From Lachnospiraceae bacterium (GTDB taxonomy: Bacteria > Bacillota > Clostridia > Lachnospirales > Lachnospiraceae), in the NCBI GenBank assembly GCA_014804495.1, contig JAAUZS010000146.1, positions 1 to 22,738 of the forward strand: DNA of 22,738 bases, written 5' to 3'. A program made the position numbers and the translations under genes. Shown here one piece after another: positions 6,499 to 12,897 of this stretch (position 1 is the first letter of the stretch; each line of letters opens with the position of its first letter). The notes below the pieces were generated by a model. It was not told where the DNA came from, made no database searches, and was given only the letters and a program-made list of their open reading frames with translations.

Positions 6499-8360
6499 TC
6501 TAAGGAAATTTGATATATTTTTTCATATGCCTCTTTCAGTACAAATTTATCATATTCATGCAGGTACAAATCCAATAGGTAGTAACTATTTCTTAAGCAG
6601 TTTTTTGCCAACTCTACATCTTTTTTTGTATCTCTTTTCTCATAAACACAAGTAAGGTTTGCCAGAATCAGACCTGCAATATCTCCTCTCTGGCAGTCTA
6701 ACATCAACCTGATTCCTTCTTTTCCGATTTTTTCTGATTTATCCAGATAATCCACCACCTCTAATAGCCCTGTATAACTAATATAAATAAGCATAAGCGA
6801 CACTGAATGGAATCTCTTTGACACCATACTGTTATCATAGCGTTCCAGTATCTGCTCATAAAGCTGTATAGCTTCATCATCCCTTCCATTTCTTCTTAAG
6901 CATTTTGCCATTTGATTTAAAATAACTGCTTCCTGCCTAAAAGGAACCCTGTAAACCGTATCGTCATAATCCTTCATCGTATAGTTTAATATTTTCTTTA
7001 ATTCCTCATAAGCGCACTCACAGCTGAGCATATTTTTATTCAGATTTGCCTGTATCCTGCCAGTTTCTATAAATTGATTATTTATGACATATTTAGAGTC
7101 TAGCTTTTCTGACAATTCATTAAATATCCGCTCTGCTTCTTCCATTTCTTCTCTACCTATATTTCGTTTGTACAGCCTCACCTTCTCATAAAGTCCATAA
7201 TCATCTGCAACAATAAAGCCATAATAGCGTTCCCGCTCCAAGCCAAGCTTATGAAACATCCGATATAAATTTCTCGTGTTAGGACTGCGTTTTCCGTATT
7301 CGATTCGCGATAAGGTTTCCGGCGCACATATACCAAAACTCAGTTCTTCCTGTGACATTTTCTGAGACAATCGCATTTCGCGGATCAGCTCATTGGTAAC
7401 TACTATCTCTCCATTTATGCTTGTTAAAAATAGCAGGGCTATCTTTTCGCTAATGTGGGGTTTCTCTACAATATCATATAAAAATGAGACAGCGCACTTT
7501 TGATTTCTTATTTTCTGTATTCCCTCAACGGCTTCCAGTTTTTCCAGACATTTTATCTTTATACCCAGAAGCTCTTCCATCACGGTCAGCACCCCGTTTT
7601 CTGCGAGGCAGTCCACGCCTTTTTGACAGATTTCATATGCAGTTCTCACGTCGCCGCGCCATAAACATACCTGCGAGTAAATCCACGCACACTGCGGATA
7701 CACTTTAGCCCGTTCCTCTTCATCGGTATATCCGGTATCAATATACTCGTATATTTTTTGCAGCATAATAAGAGCATGGTTTTCATCTTCGGATAAGTTA
7801 AGGAAATTTTTCTGAATGCCTTCCATACCTAATCTAATATAAAGAATTGCAAGAAGTAACTGAATTTCCTGTATGCATAAGCAGATATCCTCGAATTCCG
7901 CTTTTTTCCATTCCGGAAAGGTGATTTCCAGTGCCTTTTCAAATGGAGCAGAGTCTTTTTCAATATCCTGATTCTTATCCTGATTTTCTATGTAGGATTT
8001 AAGTGCCTGCAGCAGAAGTAAAGCCTGTAGATGGAGCGGTTTGCTCTTGTCTATGTAGGTCTCATAATTTTTCAGCGAATCTTCTGCTTTTGCTATGTTT
8101 TTTACGGAAAGGGCATCCAAAATATCAAATCGCAGCGCAAATAGCTGATATTCGTCCATAGACATCGCCAGTTCCAGCTTGTCTACGGATTTTCCAATCC
8201 TTTGGAACAGCGCTTCCAGGTGCATTCTGTCAATTTCCATTTTTCCCTTTTCCACTTTTGATAGCTCAACATCTCTCAAAATTCCACGCGATAAATCCTT
8301 CTGTTGGATATCCGCTTGAATTCTAAGCTGCCGGAGCATTGGTCCGATTCTTTTATACAT
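6495..8360 (-). CDS. RRNPP-like regulator with duplicated HTH-TPR modules
   Basis: The 621-residue protein carries two XRE-type helix-turn-helix domains. The first is at about 7-60 (LRQLRIQADIQQKDLSRGIL, then LSKVEKGK) and the second at about 321-378 (REMRLSQKMSQEELSFGI, then LSRIEYGKRSPNT). Each is followed by a helical repeat region that reads as TPR-like (about 80-300 and 385-621, for example DEAIQLYEQILERY). Single HTH plus C-terminal TPR is the plan of RRNPP regulators, which bind imported signalling peptides; here the plan is present twice in one chain. The start has an AGGAGA site 9 bp upstream, and a strong promoter lies at 8410-8439. It converges on the exported-peptide gene and is encoded just upstream of the T7SS operon on the same strand. 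It is cytosolic and probably controls the divergent promoter region at 6209-6375. Confidence 0.82.
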   Translation of the reverse strand: MYKRIGPMLRQLRIQADIQQKDLSRGILRDVELSKVEKGKMEIDRMHLEALFQRIGKSVDKLELAMSMDEYQLFALRFDILDALSVKNIAKAEDSLKNYETYIDKSKPLHLQALLLLQALKSYIENQDKNQDIEKDSAPFEKALEITFPEWKKAEFEDICLCIQEIQLLLAILYIRLGMEGIQKNFLNLSEDENHALIMLQKIYEYIDTGYTDEEERAKVYPQCAWIYSQVCLWRGDVRTAYEICQKGVDCLAENGVLTVMEELLGIKIKCLEKLEAVEGIQKIRNQKCAVSFLYDIVEKPHISEKIALLFLTSINGEIVVTNELIREMRLSQKMSQEELSFGICAPETLSRIEYGKRSPNTRNLYRMFHKLGLERERYYGFIVADDYGLYEKVRLYKRNIGREEMEEAERIFNELSEKLDSKYVINNQFIETGRIQANLNKNMLSCECAYEELKKILNYTMKDYDDTVYRVPFRQEAVILNQMAKCLRRNGRDDEAIQLYEQILERYDNSMVSKRFHSVSLMLIYISYTGLLEVVDYLDKSEKIGKEGIRLMLDCQRGDIAGLILANLTCVYEKRDTKKDVELAKNCLRNSYYLLDLYLHEYDKFVLKEAYEKIYQISLD

Positions 8361-8409
8361 TCGGGTTTTCTCCTGTAGGTGCTTAGGTATGTTTTTCTCT
8401 GTGATAGGC

Positions 8410-8439
8410 AGTATAAGGTTATATCACTGACGGTGTCAA
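8410..8439 (-). promoter_or_regulatory. strong predicted promoter of the two-HTH regulator
   Basis: Read on the minus strand, TTGACA (8439-8434) and TATACT (8415-8410) are separated by 18 bp. The -35 box is perfect and the -10 box matches four of six consensus bases. Transcription would begin about 40 bp before the regulator's ATG at 8360. The -35 lies inside the 3' end of the nuclease remnant at 8419-8823. The homologous positions in the second remnant read TTAACG and TATATG, so the good promoter is specific to this copy. Confidence 0.7.
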
Positions 8440-8823
8440 TCCATATTCTCTATAGAATTTATTCCTTTCTTCCTTATTTATAAGTGCTAACTTAGCATCT
8501 TCTGTTCTGCCATCGGCAAATAACATATTTAGCAGGGTTGCCAGCAAATTTTCGCCTTCTCTTAGTCCTTCCTGTCTTCCTTCACGTCTTCCTTCACGCC
8601 TGCCTTCCTGTCTTCCCATCTCTTCAACATAATCGCCATAATCAAACATTTCATTTGCCTCCTCTTCTATCTCCTTAAGGCTACAATTCTCATATTCTTC
8701 CACGCAGGTCTTTAATATCCATGCCAGAATACTTTTGTTTGCAAGAATTTTCTTGCATACCGCGTCAAGCGCTGCTTTTTCGCGGTCAGCGGTTTCAATG
8801 TTTATAGCAATCCTGCCAAACAA
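8419..8823 (-). pseudogene. COG5464-type (Rpn/PD-(D/E)XK) nuclease gene with internal deletion
   Basis: The 134-codon frame fuses two ends of a larger family. Residues 2-50 (ADREKAALDAVCKKILANKS, AWILKTCVEEYENCSLKEIE) match the N-terminus of COG5464 recombination-promoting nucleases. Residues 52-134 (ANEMFDYGDYVEEMGRQEG through ERNKFYREYGL) match the C-terminal tail. The roughly 200-residue nuclease core expected between them is missing, so a PD-(D/E)XK active site is absent. The frame has only a TTG start with no clear ribosome site. A 12-bp unit is tandemly repeated at about 8566-8616, encoding the Gly-Arg-Arg-Glu-Gly type repeats, 36 bp more than in the second remnant at 10050. The in-frame join could still produce a small protein, but loss of function is more likely. 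Confidence 0.7.
8566..8616. repeat. 12-bp tandem repeat in the nuclease remnant
   Basis: About four imperfect copies of a CTTCCTTCACGT-like 12-bp unit are arranged in tandem. They encode Glu-Gly-Arg-Arg/Gln type tetrapeptides. The second remnant lacks three of the units, so copy number has changed by slippage since duplication. Confidence 0.8.
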
Positions 8824-8980
8824 ATTGAATCTCTGGCAGAACTGCCGGAATCATGTAACTGCGTATTCGCATATATTAGAAATGCTATGATAAAAACGAT
8901 GCAGTTATCATGTATAAGAATCAAGATTTGTTTTATTTCGTATATGTTATCATAGAATGTAGAGTAATGCAAGGTATTTT
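8807..8980. repeat. direct repeat 2, copy A (nuclease upstream region); copy B at 11069-11230
   Basis: This non-coding stretch is repeated almost exactly at 11069-11230. The two copies differ mainly in a central 25-38 bp segment. Each copy contains nested short inverted repeats (CTGCCA with TGGCAG, GGCAG with CTGCC, and CATGTAACTGC with GCAGTTATCATG), so it can fold on itself. In copy A it lies directly upstream of the nuclease remnant and probably was its promoter and leader. I see no gene in 8824-9056 otherwise. Confidence 0.88.
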
Positions 8981-9056
8981 TGAGGAAAAGAACCCTTGTA
9001 ACGCGAATCAAGCATGATAAATTTTCATAACGAAAATATAAATATACCCATTTCCA

Positions 9057-9899
9057 TTAGTATACATCAATCTTTATATCTTCAAAAAGTATTAAATTTT
9101 TCTTCTCTGCCAGACCCTTTTTTAATATTTTCCACTGTCTTTCAATAAATCTCCAATGTTGTTCATCACATTTATATTTCCATGCATTAACTACTACTTC
9201 TAACGGTACAAGATTATATGGTTTTCCTATAATTTCAGGGGTTTTAAAATGCTCTGGAAACAGCCATTTGTATGAACATATTTCACATGATTTTTCCCCT
9301 ATAAAAGCAGCAATTTTTGTAAGTAGTTCTTTTACTTCCTCATAAGGTAATTCAGCACTATCAACCATCAGCTTCTTAATAATGTGAAACCACTCATCTA
9401 TTTCCTCCAGCCGTTCAGGCTCTGCTTTTATTTGATACTCCTCTATAAAATCTTGTGACAACTGCTTAGGGTTGGTAAAAAGTTTTTCTGACATCGCTTT
9501 CGTTGGTATAATCTCCTCTTCATAGCTCATTTTCTCCAACAAATCAAGACCATACTCAATTGTCATTTCAACAAGCGTGTTCAGCCTTTCCTTATAGCTA
9601 TCCTCGTTCAAATATGTTATCCATGTGCCAGTTCCATACTTTCTCAGTTCTTCAAGCTCTTCATCCATCTCATATCCATATACATCCGTGCGAAAACGAG
9701 CAGTCAATTCTTGAGAGTAACAGCTTTCCTGAATGGTAATATACTGTTCCACCACTTGATTTTCAGGATCATAATACCTTTTTGCTCCCTGCACTTTCCG
9801 AATAAATATCCGGCATGGACCTGACGTTTTTAGGAAACTAAAACCATAATCTTTTAGTTTTTCCCCTACAATTTTTTTAATAATTTGTGTTTTATTCAT
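9057..9899 (-). CDS. unknown protein, immunity-like, paralog of 11429-12247
   Basis: I do not recognise a named family. The 280-residue product is soluble, acidic and without signal or membrane segments. It shares layout and scattered residues with the 272-residue protein at 11429: an opening helix ending in a Lys-rich turn, a central W-x-x-x-L-x-E-x-S segment with a Gly-x-Asp-x-Leu-x-Lys helix (YGLDLLEKMSYEEE here), an EELL..AAF.GE motif near residue 200 (VKELLTKIAAFIGEKS), and an aromatic C-terminal part. Standalone cytosolic proteins of this size, duplicated and scattered among toxin fragments, are often immunity proteins for polymorphic toxins; that is inference from context. The start has AGGAGG 8 bp upstream, so it looks expressed. 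Base composition is notably AT-rich. Confidence 0.6.
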   Translation of the reverse strand: MNKTQIIKKIVGEKLKDYGFSFLKTSGPCRIFIRKVQGAKRYYDPENQVVEQYITIQESCYSQELTARFRTDVYGYEMDEELEELRKYGTGTWITYLNEDSYKERLNTLVEMTIEYGLDLLEKMSYEEEIIPTKAMSEKLFTNPKQLSQDFIEEYQIKAEPERLEEIDEWFHIIKKLMVDSAELPYEEVKELLTKIAAFIGEKSCEICSYKWLFPEHFKTPEIIGKPYNLVPLEVVVNAWKYKCDEQHWRFIERQWKILKKGLAEKKNLILFEDIKIDVY

Positions 9900-10032
9900 T
9901 TACTACAACCTCCTATCATTTGCTTACTTCCCGTTTTGTAATAAAATCTTATTCAATTATGGTTTTATCCTACCCCATTACATATATACATTTGGCTATC
10001 TTCTCTTTTTATTTCTAGGGAGGTTATTATCT

Positions 10033-10271
10033 GTGATAGACATATAAGGTTATATCGCTGATGGCGTTAATCCATATTCTCTATAGAATTTATTCCTCTC
10101 TTCCTTATTTGTAAGCGCTAACTTAGCATCTTCTGTCCTGCCATCGGCAAATAGCATATTTAGCAGGGTTGCCAGCAAATTTTCGCCTTCTCTTAATCCT
10201 TCCTGTCTTCCCATCTCTTCAACATAATCGCCATAATCAAACATTTCATTTGCCTCCTCTTCTATCTCCTT
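10033..10271. repeat. direct repeat 1, copy B (nuclease 3' end)
   Basis: This is the partner of 8400-8693, in the same orientation. It lacks 36 bp of tandem repeat and has several substitutions, and its equivalent of the regulator promoter is degraded. Confidence 0.9.
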
Positions 10272-10316
10272 CGTCATTGCTATTCCAAATTCTTCTTCCA
10301 GTATCCTCTTTTTTCA
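10050..10316 (-). pseudogene. C-terminal remnant of a second COG5464-type nuclease
   Basis: The 75-codon frame (stop at 10050, first ATG at 10277) is nearly identical to the last 80 residues of the remnant at 8419. Reading in frame upstream of the ATG adds KKRILEEEFGIA, a typical family segment before MTKEIEEEA, so the ATG is internal and not a true start. The frame then meets a TGA at 10314-10316 beside a run of six T at 10309-10314; a shift in this run would restore family-like sequence (RVELKK), suggesting a homopolymer frameshift. No ribosome site precedes the ATG. The N-terminal half of this copy is gone; its upstream region appears displaced to 11069-11230, with the gene at 10404-10928 lying between. 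Confidence 0.75.
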
Positions 10317-10338
10317 ACTCCACTCTTCCAATTTTCTA

Positions 10339-10367
10339 TTGACAAAGTTCTATGCTTTCTTTACAAT
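10339..10367 (+). promoter_or_regulatory. predicted antisense promoter facing the orphan toxin-domain gene
   Basis: TTGACA at 10339-10344 and TACAAT at 10362-10367 are exactly 17 bp apart on the plus strand, a near-consensus housekeeping promoter. No plus-strand gene follows. Transcription would start near 10375 and run antisense through the end of the gene at 10404-10928. A chance match in AT-rich DNA is possible. Confidence 0.4.
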
Positions 10368-10403
10368 TATTATAAAAGAAATGGGTTTTCACCGTACAGT
10401 TTT

Positions 10404-10928
10404 TTACTCAAGCGGGCTACTCGTTTCTTTTTTTATTGCCAACAAATCATACAGATATTTCTTACCATCTGAGTCATGACGTACAAGCATTCGCGCTAAA
10501 AAAATGTTGTAGCGACAAACTTCTCCACTTTTATCGTCATATACCGGAAGTGCAAACTTTACATCATATCGATACCATCCGTACTTTGCATCCTTTTCAT
10601 GCTTCTTTTTCACGTTTTCCGAATATTCCCTATTTGTAGCAATCTGAATCAATTCAGGAATCCCCTGTGCCGCGTTTGCCTTAGCCTTCGCAACTGGTCC
10701 CTTCAAAGCAAGTCTGCTTTCAGAACCAACGTATTCGTCCGGAAAACTGCTGGATATAAATATCTTTTCTGATGTTTCCTCAATTTCATAAAATTCTCCG
10801 ACATATTCTTTAAGATAATCCTCAACTGCTTTCCAATCTTCTCTCTTTTTCCCTCTAAAACGTATATCATTAATAAGTACAACCTTTTCGCCATTAAGAC
10901 CAACAATGATATTTACATTTCTATCCAT
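10404..10928 (-). CDS. orphan polyvalent-protein/MuF-type toxin-associated domain (LPD3-like)
   Basis: The 174-residue protein has no signal peptide. It resembles, from memory of the family, the C-terminal domain found in very large phage polyvalent and MuF-type proteins and toxins of gut Firmicutes (LPD3-like). Recognisable blocks are VVLINDIRFRGKKREDWK near the start, FPDEYVGSES at about 63-72, a KAKANAAQGIPELIQIAT helix, a KHEKDAKYGWYRYD block, and MLVRHDSDGKKYLYDLLAIK followed by KETSSPLE at the end. In large proteins it sits at the C-terminus; here it stands alone and nearly complete. A toxin tip left without its delivery protein is one reading, and a small effector or antitoxin-like protein is another. 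The AAAGGAG site lies 13 bp before the ATG, slightly long. The gene is flanked by the separated halves of nuclease copy B and possibly overlapped by antisense transcription from 10375. Confidence 0.6.
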   Translation of the reverse strand: MDRNVNIIVGLNGEKVVLINDIRFRGKKREDWKAVEDYLKEYVGEFYEIEETSEKIFISSSFPDEYVGSESRLALKGPVAKAKANAAQGIPELIQIATNREYSENVKKKHEKDAKYGWYRYDVKFALPVYDDKSGEVCRYNIFLARMLVRHDSDGKKYLYDLLAIKKETSSPLE

Positions 10929-11068
10929 GGTATCTCGCTTTCTCCTTTACTGAAATAATACTGTTAAAAATAATGCGTAAATCTCAGCAGGAAAGCTAAA
11001 AATGGCATAATTACATGTATACACTTAATTATATGTTTACATATTCTATTTCTAATTTTTATTTTTCA
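10929..11068. other. AT-rich intergenic stretch, no gene seen
   Basis: Upstream of the orphan domain gene, this region has an AAAGGAG ribosome site at its left end and AT-rich sequence elsewhere. No confident promoter or open frame was found. Direct repeat 2 copy B follows immediately at 11069. Confidence 0.6.
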
Positions 11069-11230
11069 GCAGTCCTGCCAAACAAATTGAATCTCTGGCA
11101 GAACTGCCGGAATCATGTAACTGCGTATTGTATGATAGAAGAATAAATTGCAGTTATCATGTATAAGAATCAAGATTTGTTTTATTTCGTATATAATATC
11201 ATAGAATGCAGAGTAATGCAAGATATTTTA
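11069..11230. repeat. direct repeat 2, copy B (former nuclease upstream region)
   Basis: This is the partner of 8807-8980. Identity stops abruptly at about 11069, just after the codons that in copy A begin the nuclease frame, marking a rearrangement breakpoint. No nuclease N-terminus follows on the minus strand; unrelated AT-rich sequence and the gene at 10404-10928 do. Confidence 0.88.
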
Positions 11231-11262
11231 TAAATAAAATCTATAGGATACAACATCCGGCT

Positions 11263-11416
11263 TTAAGCCTTCCTATTTCCCATTAGTGTTAAAAATTTTT
11301 CAGCTGCAATATTTGTTTCTTCCGTTATTTCTCCCCAAGTGGGGTTTTTCAATAATACGCTCTAAATAGGGCTTAAGAACTTGCAAATGCTCTTCATCCA
11401 TGCCAAAAGATACATT
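11263..11416 (-). pseudogene. frameshifted gene fragment, possible third immunity-like paralog C-terminus
   Basis: On the minus strand the frame reads MDEEHLQVLKPYLERIIEK from 11401, then continues after a one-base shift near 11345 as NPTWGEITEETNIAAEKFLT and ends LMGNRKA with a TAA at 11263. The two parts join naturally at a run of A/C bases, so this looks like one gene end broken by a frameshift. Codons before the fragment meet a TAA at 11417-11419, and the next gene ends at 11429. The DEEH segment loosely recalls DEQHWRFIERQW near the C-terminus of the protein at 9057, suggesting the same family; this similarity is weak. Confidence 0.45.
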
Positions 11417-11428
11417 TTACAAAGCCTA

Positions 11429-12247
11429 CTAATATATATTCCACTCACTAATCACTTCAAAAAACGGCTCTTCCAGCCAATTTCTATTGTTTCCTAAATA
11501 TCGTCTCACTAATATCCTGATAAGATTTATACATTCTTCCACTTCTTCATTTTTCCCAATTTTTTTTATATATGTAATATTAGTCGCTTCTACTTTCTCA
11601 TTTTTCCAAAGTTTCCAACTTCCACCTTTATATTTTACTATTTGCTCTCCCAAAAAAGCGGCCATTTCTAACAATTCTTCCTTCGTCCCAGAATCATATG
11701 CTCCTCTTTTCATTTCTTCAACTCTACTGTCCATATAATCAAACCACCGTTTTAGGTTTTCTTCATCATATCCTGTTGAAACCATTCCTGTCCTTTCTAC
11801 AAATGCTTCTGCAAGTTCCTTATGATGAATATACAGTTCAAGATGCATTTCATTGTCAGAGGCATTTATTCTTTCTGGTATGCTCAATTTTTTTAAGACA
11901 TCTATTCCCCTGTTCCGTATAATTGCTACTATTTTCTTTAATACTTCTACCATGCTCTCTTCATCATGGTATTTCCAATACCCCGGAATATCTCCATCCC
12001 CTTTAACATCTTCTATCTGATGCGCCTGAACCTGTATTTTACCCGGAACATCCGTTCCAAGATGAAAGGTAATCTGCCATGGGTCAAAACGGTATACATA
12101 GATATAAACATACCATGTAAGCTTTCCCAGCTTACGCGCAAAAACCCATGTATTATCTTCATAGCCTTCATAATGAAATTCCAAATCTGATAATTCTTCT
12201 TCTATACACTTTTTAATTATTATGCCTCTGTTAATTTTTATTTCCAT
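11429..12247 (-). CDS. unknown protein, immunity-like, paralog of 9057-9899
   Basis: The 272-residue soluble protein is not recognised by name. The N-terminal part (1-75) is beta-rich and aromatic (WVFARKLGKLTWYVYIYVYR, then WQITFHLGTDV). A helical middle section includes NRGIDVLKKLSIPERI, and a conserved EELLEMAAFLGEQ block lies near residue 190. The middle and the EELL..AAF.GE block align with the protein at 9057-9899, so the two are diverged paralogs with a more variable N-terminal region. Variable recognition regions on a shared scaffold are usual for immunity proteins, which is the inferred role. No membrane segment or signal is present. The ribosome site is weak (GATGGGATAG). Its 3' end is followed within 12 bp by the fragment at 11263-11416. 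Confidence 0.6.
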   Translation of the reverse strand: MEIKINRGIIIKKCIEEELSDLEFHYEGYEDNTWVFARKLGKLTWYVYIYVYRFDPWQITFHLGTDVPGKIQVQAHQIEDVKGDGDIPGYWKYHDEESMVEVLKKIVAIIRNRGIDVLKKLSIPERINASDNEMHLELYIHHKELAEAFVERTGMVSTGYDEENLKRWFDYMDSRVEEMKRGAYDSGTKEELLEMAAFLGEQIVKYKGGSWKLWKNEKVEATNITYIKKIGKNEEVEECINLIRILVRRYLGNNRNWLEEPFFEVISEWNIY

Positions 12248-12304
12248 ATTTTCTATCCCATCTCTAAGATAAGTTGCACTTTGTCTGGTTTACTAAGTCA
12301 ATGT

Positions 12305-12697
12305 TTACCATTTATCCCTCGTATAATCAGCGGTTTCAATGTTTTTTGCCAATGTGTTTTTTGCTTTCATGCTTTCTCCTTTACTGGCATCAAATTTTTT
12401 TTCAAAAAATGTATCTATATCTTTCGTATAAACAAACGGGACTGGCTGCAAAAATCCTTTTATAAATTGTACGGATATGCCTGTTTGATTTCCCATATTT
12501 TCAAACATAACTTTAAATGTTGGTTTAGGAGCCATAGCTAAACTCAATATACTGTTTTTATATTCTTTAAATGTTATTAGGTAATAATCCTCTTTTTTCT
12601 CCCATACATATTCAAATCTATCATATATATTGTCATGTTTCATGAACTCTAGGCATAAATCCAACGAATAATTTGTTTTATAAAACCTGCTTTCCAT
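12305..12697 (-). CDS. unknown 130-residue protein with a possibly grafted C-terminus
   Basis: I do not recognise this protein. It is soluble, with alternating beta and helix: an N-terminal part with FEYVWEKKEDYYLITFKEYK, a middle MAPKPTFKVMFENMG, and a charged C-terminus. A GGAGGAGAAGG site immediately before the ATG makes expression likely. The last residues, KNIETADYTRDKW, begin with the same NIETAD string as the nuclease remnant at 8823. The underlying DNA matches exactly for 18 bp (12327-12344 and 8786-8803, same strand and frame). This suggests the end of the gene was replaced by recombination with a nuclease fragment. Position among immunity-like genes makes an immunity role possible but unproven. 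Confidence 0.5.
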   Translation of the reverse strand: MESRFYKTNYSLDLCLEFMKHDNIYDRFEYVWEKKEDYYLITFKEYKNSILSLAMAPKPTFKVMFENMGNQTGISVQFIKGFLQPVPFVYTKDIDTFFEKKFDASKGESMKAKNTLAKNIETADYTRDKW

Positions 12698-12770
12698 ACC
12701 TTCTCCTCCTCAGCCATTAATCTATACATCGAGTGTCACAACATACTTGGGATAATGGTGCTTTAGTTCA

Positions 12771-12789
12771 AAATAAACAATGTTTATTT
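12771..12789. promoter_or_regulatory. 19-bp perfect palindrome with 9-bp arms, candidate operator
   Basis: AAATAAACA and TGTTTATTT flank a single central A. It lies 74 bp upstream of the gene at 12305-12697 in the otherwise empty gap 12698-12897. The position suits a repressor or activator site, but AT-rich palindromes also arise by chance. Confidence 0.35.
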
Positions 12790-12835
12790 CACTTGACATA
12801 AGTTTTGAATGTCCATGTATCAATAGTTTTTACTT

Positions 12836-12895
12836 AATTTCCGTAAAAACTTCCAATTTTTATAAACTTTTTATTCTATTTACGCAAAACTTCCA
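12836..12895. repeat. two imperfect 18-20 bp direct repeats after rarA
   Basis: AATTTCCGTAAAAACTTCCA at 12836-12855 and ATTTACGCAAAACTTCCA at 12878-12895 are similar and in the same orientation, about 41 bp apart. They lie just beyond the rarA stop codon. No terminator hairpin is evident here; the role is unknown. Confidence 0.4.
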
Positions 12896-12897
12896 TT

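Larger units (their letters stand above)
8400..8693. repeat. direct repeat 1, copy A (nuclease 3' end); copy B at 10033-10271
   Basis: This segment and 10033-10271 are nearly identical in the same orientation, differing by scattered substitutions and a 36-bp tandem-repeat expansion in this copy. Both encode the C-terminal tail of the same nuclease family and continue about 18 bp past the stop codon. Two such copies 1.6 kb apart are substrates for homologous recombination. Confidence 0.9.

Noticed and set aside
8802..9011. 69-codon minus-strand frame across the nuclease upstream repeat
   Set aside because: It crosses the repeat in a frame not shared with the nuclease, has no clear family features, and copy B does not keep it.
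8400..11230. Insertion sequence or composite transposon bounded by the direct repeats
   Set aside because: No intact transposase, no terminal inverted repeats and no target-site duplication were seen; a nuclease-gene duplication explains the repeats.
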